A stretch of DNA of 36,374 bases from an uncultured Alphaproteobacteria bacterium (lineage in GTDB: Bacteria > Pseudomonadota > Alphaproteobacteria > SHVP01): NCBI GenBank assembly GCA_938023835.1, contig CALJDF010000145.1, positions 1 through 36,374 on the forward strand. Reading direction: 5' to 3'. Positions 36,027-36,374 of this stretch are shown piece after piece (the stretch's first letter is position 1; each line of letters opens with the position of its first letter). Made by a program: the position numbers and the translations under genes. The notes below the pieces were generated by a model. The model was not told the DNA's origin. It was given only the letters and a program-made list of their open reading frames with translations, and did not search any database.

Positions 36027-36374
36027 ATGAGAAAAATCCTTGTCCTCGTCCCCTTTCCGATGACGCCCGAGGAACTGGCCAATCGTCAGGCCCAGTCCAA
36101 AGCGGTCAAACTCTCGCCCGATATCGAGATCGACTACCGCCCGGTTCGCGCCGCGCCGCGTACCTATACGAGCCAGCAAGATTACGTGCTGGCCGACATG
36201 TCTTTGCTTGAGGCGGGCCGCTCGGCCCAGGAAGACGGCTATGGCGCGGTATGCATCGACACGGTGAGCGACTCCGGCGTGTCAGCGCTGCGGTCGGTCC
36301 TCGACATTCCGGTCATTGGCCCGGGCCGCACCATGTCCACGACCGCGCTGATGCTGGGCGACCGTTTCTCGATG
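36027..36374 (+). CDS. Asp/Glu (hydantoin) racemase superfamily protein, truncated by window edge
   Basis: Manual translation from ATG at 36027: MRKILVLVPFPMTPEELANRQAQSKAVKLSPDIEIDYRPVRAAPRTYTSQQDYVLADMSLLEAGRSAQEDGYGAVCIDTVSDSGVSALRSVLDIPVIGPGRTMSTTALMLGDRFSM, open to the window end. Not listed in the ORF track. Confidence 0.78.
   Translation, partial: MRKILVLVPFPMTPEELANRQAQSKAVKLSPDIEIDYRPVRAAPRTYTSQQDYVLADMSLLEAGRSAQEDGYGAVCIDTVSDSGVSALRSVLDIPVIGPGRTMSTTALMLGDRFSM

Overview
The window is about 36.4 kb of GC-rich, gene-dense bacterial chromosome. It is probably alphaproteobacterial, because a TIGR02186/alph_Pro_TM-type protein sits next to TauE; this is inference. No rRNA, tRNA, CRISPR array, transposase or phage gene was recognised. 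From left to right: (1) the 5' end of a LapB/HlyB-type type I secretion permease/ATPase, minus strand, running off the edge and missing from the ORF track; (2) a haloalkane dehalogenase-like hydrolase, a PaaI-type thioesterase, an SCP2 domain protein and an enoyl-CoA hydratase; (3) a minus-strand fatty-acid beta-oxidation operon (MerR regulator, AidB-like acyl-CoA dehydrogenase, thiolase, FadN-type HAD/ECH fusion, FadE-type acyl-CoA dehydrogenase) with a palindromic operator candidate beside the merR start codon; (4) a two-gene plus-strand unit encoding a TPR/outer-membrane-barrel protein (Slam/DUF560/T11SS-like) and a 923-aa FecR-domain secreted protein with a TbpB/Slam-cargo-like C-terminal barrel; (5) a sulfur module: SoeABC-like sulfite dehydrogenase, divergent TauE exporter plus TIGR02186 protein, TusA, TlpA-like thioredoxin and DsbD/ScsB-like protein; (6) a GAF/HD-GYP-like protein and a small YjfB-like protein with a clear intrinsic terminator; (7) a catabolic region: MFS transporter, FAD oxidase, acyl-CoA synthetase, two tandem isochorismatase-family hydrolases, an amidohydrolase with a histone-like basic tail, UbiD decarboxylase coupled to a small CxxC/CxxC protein, a GST-like protein and a partial Asp/Glu-racemase family protein. 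The best candidates for an under-described system are the Slam-like/FecR-barrel pair, the UbiD plus small zinc-ribbon pair, and the SoeABC/TauE/TIGR02186 locus with its centred inverted repeat. Family calls come from motif reading only; no database search was run.
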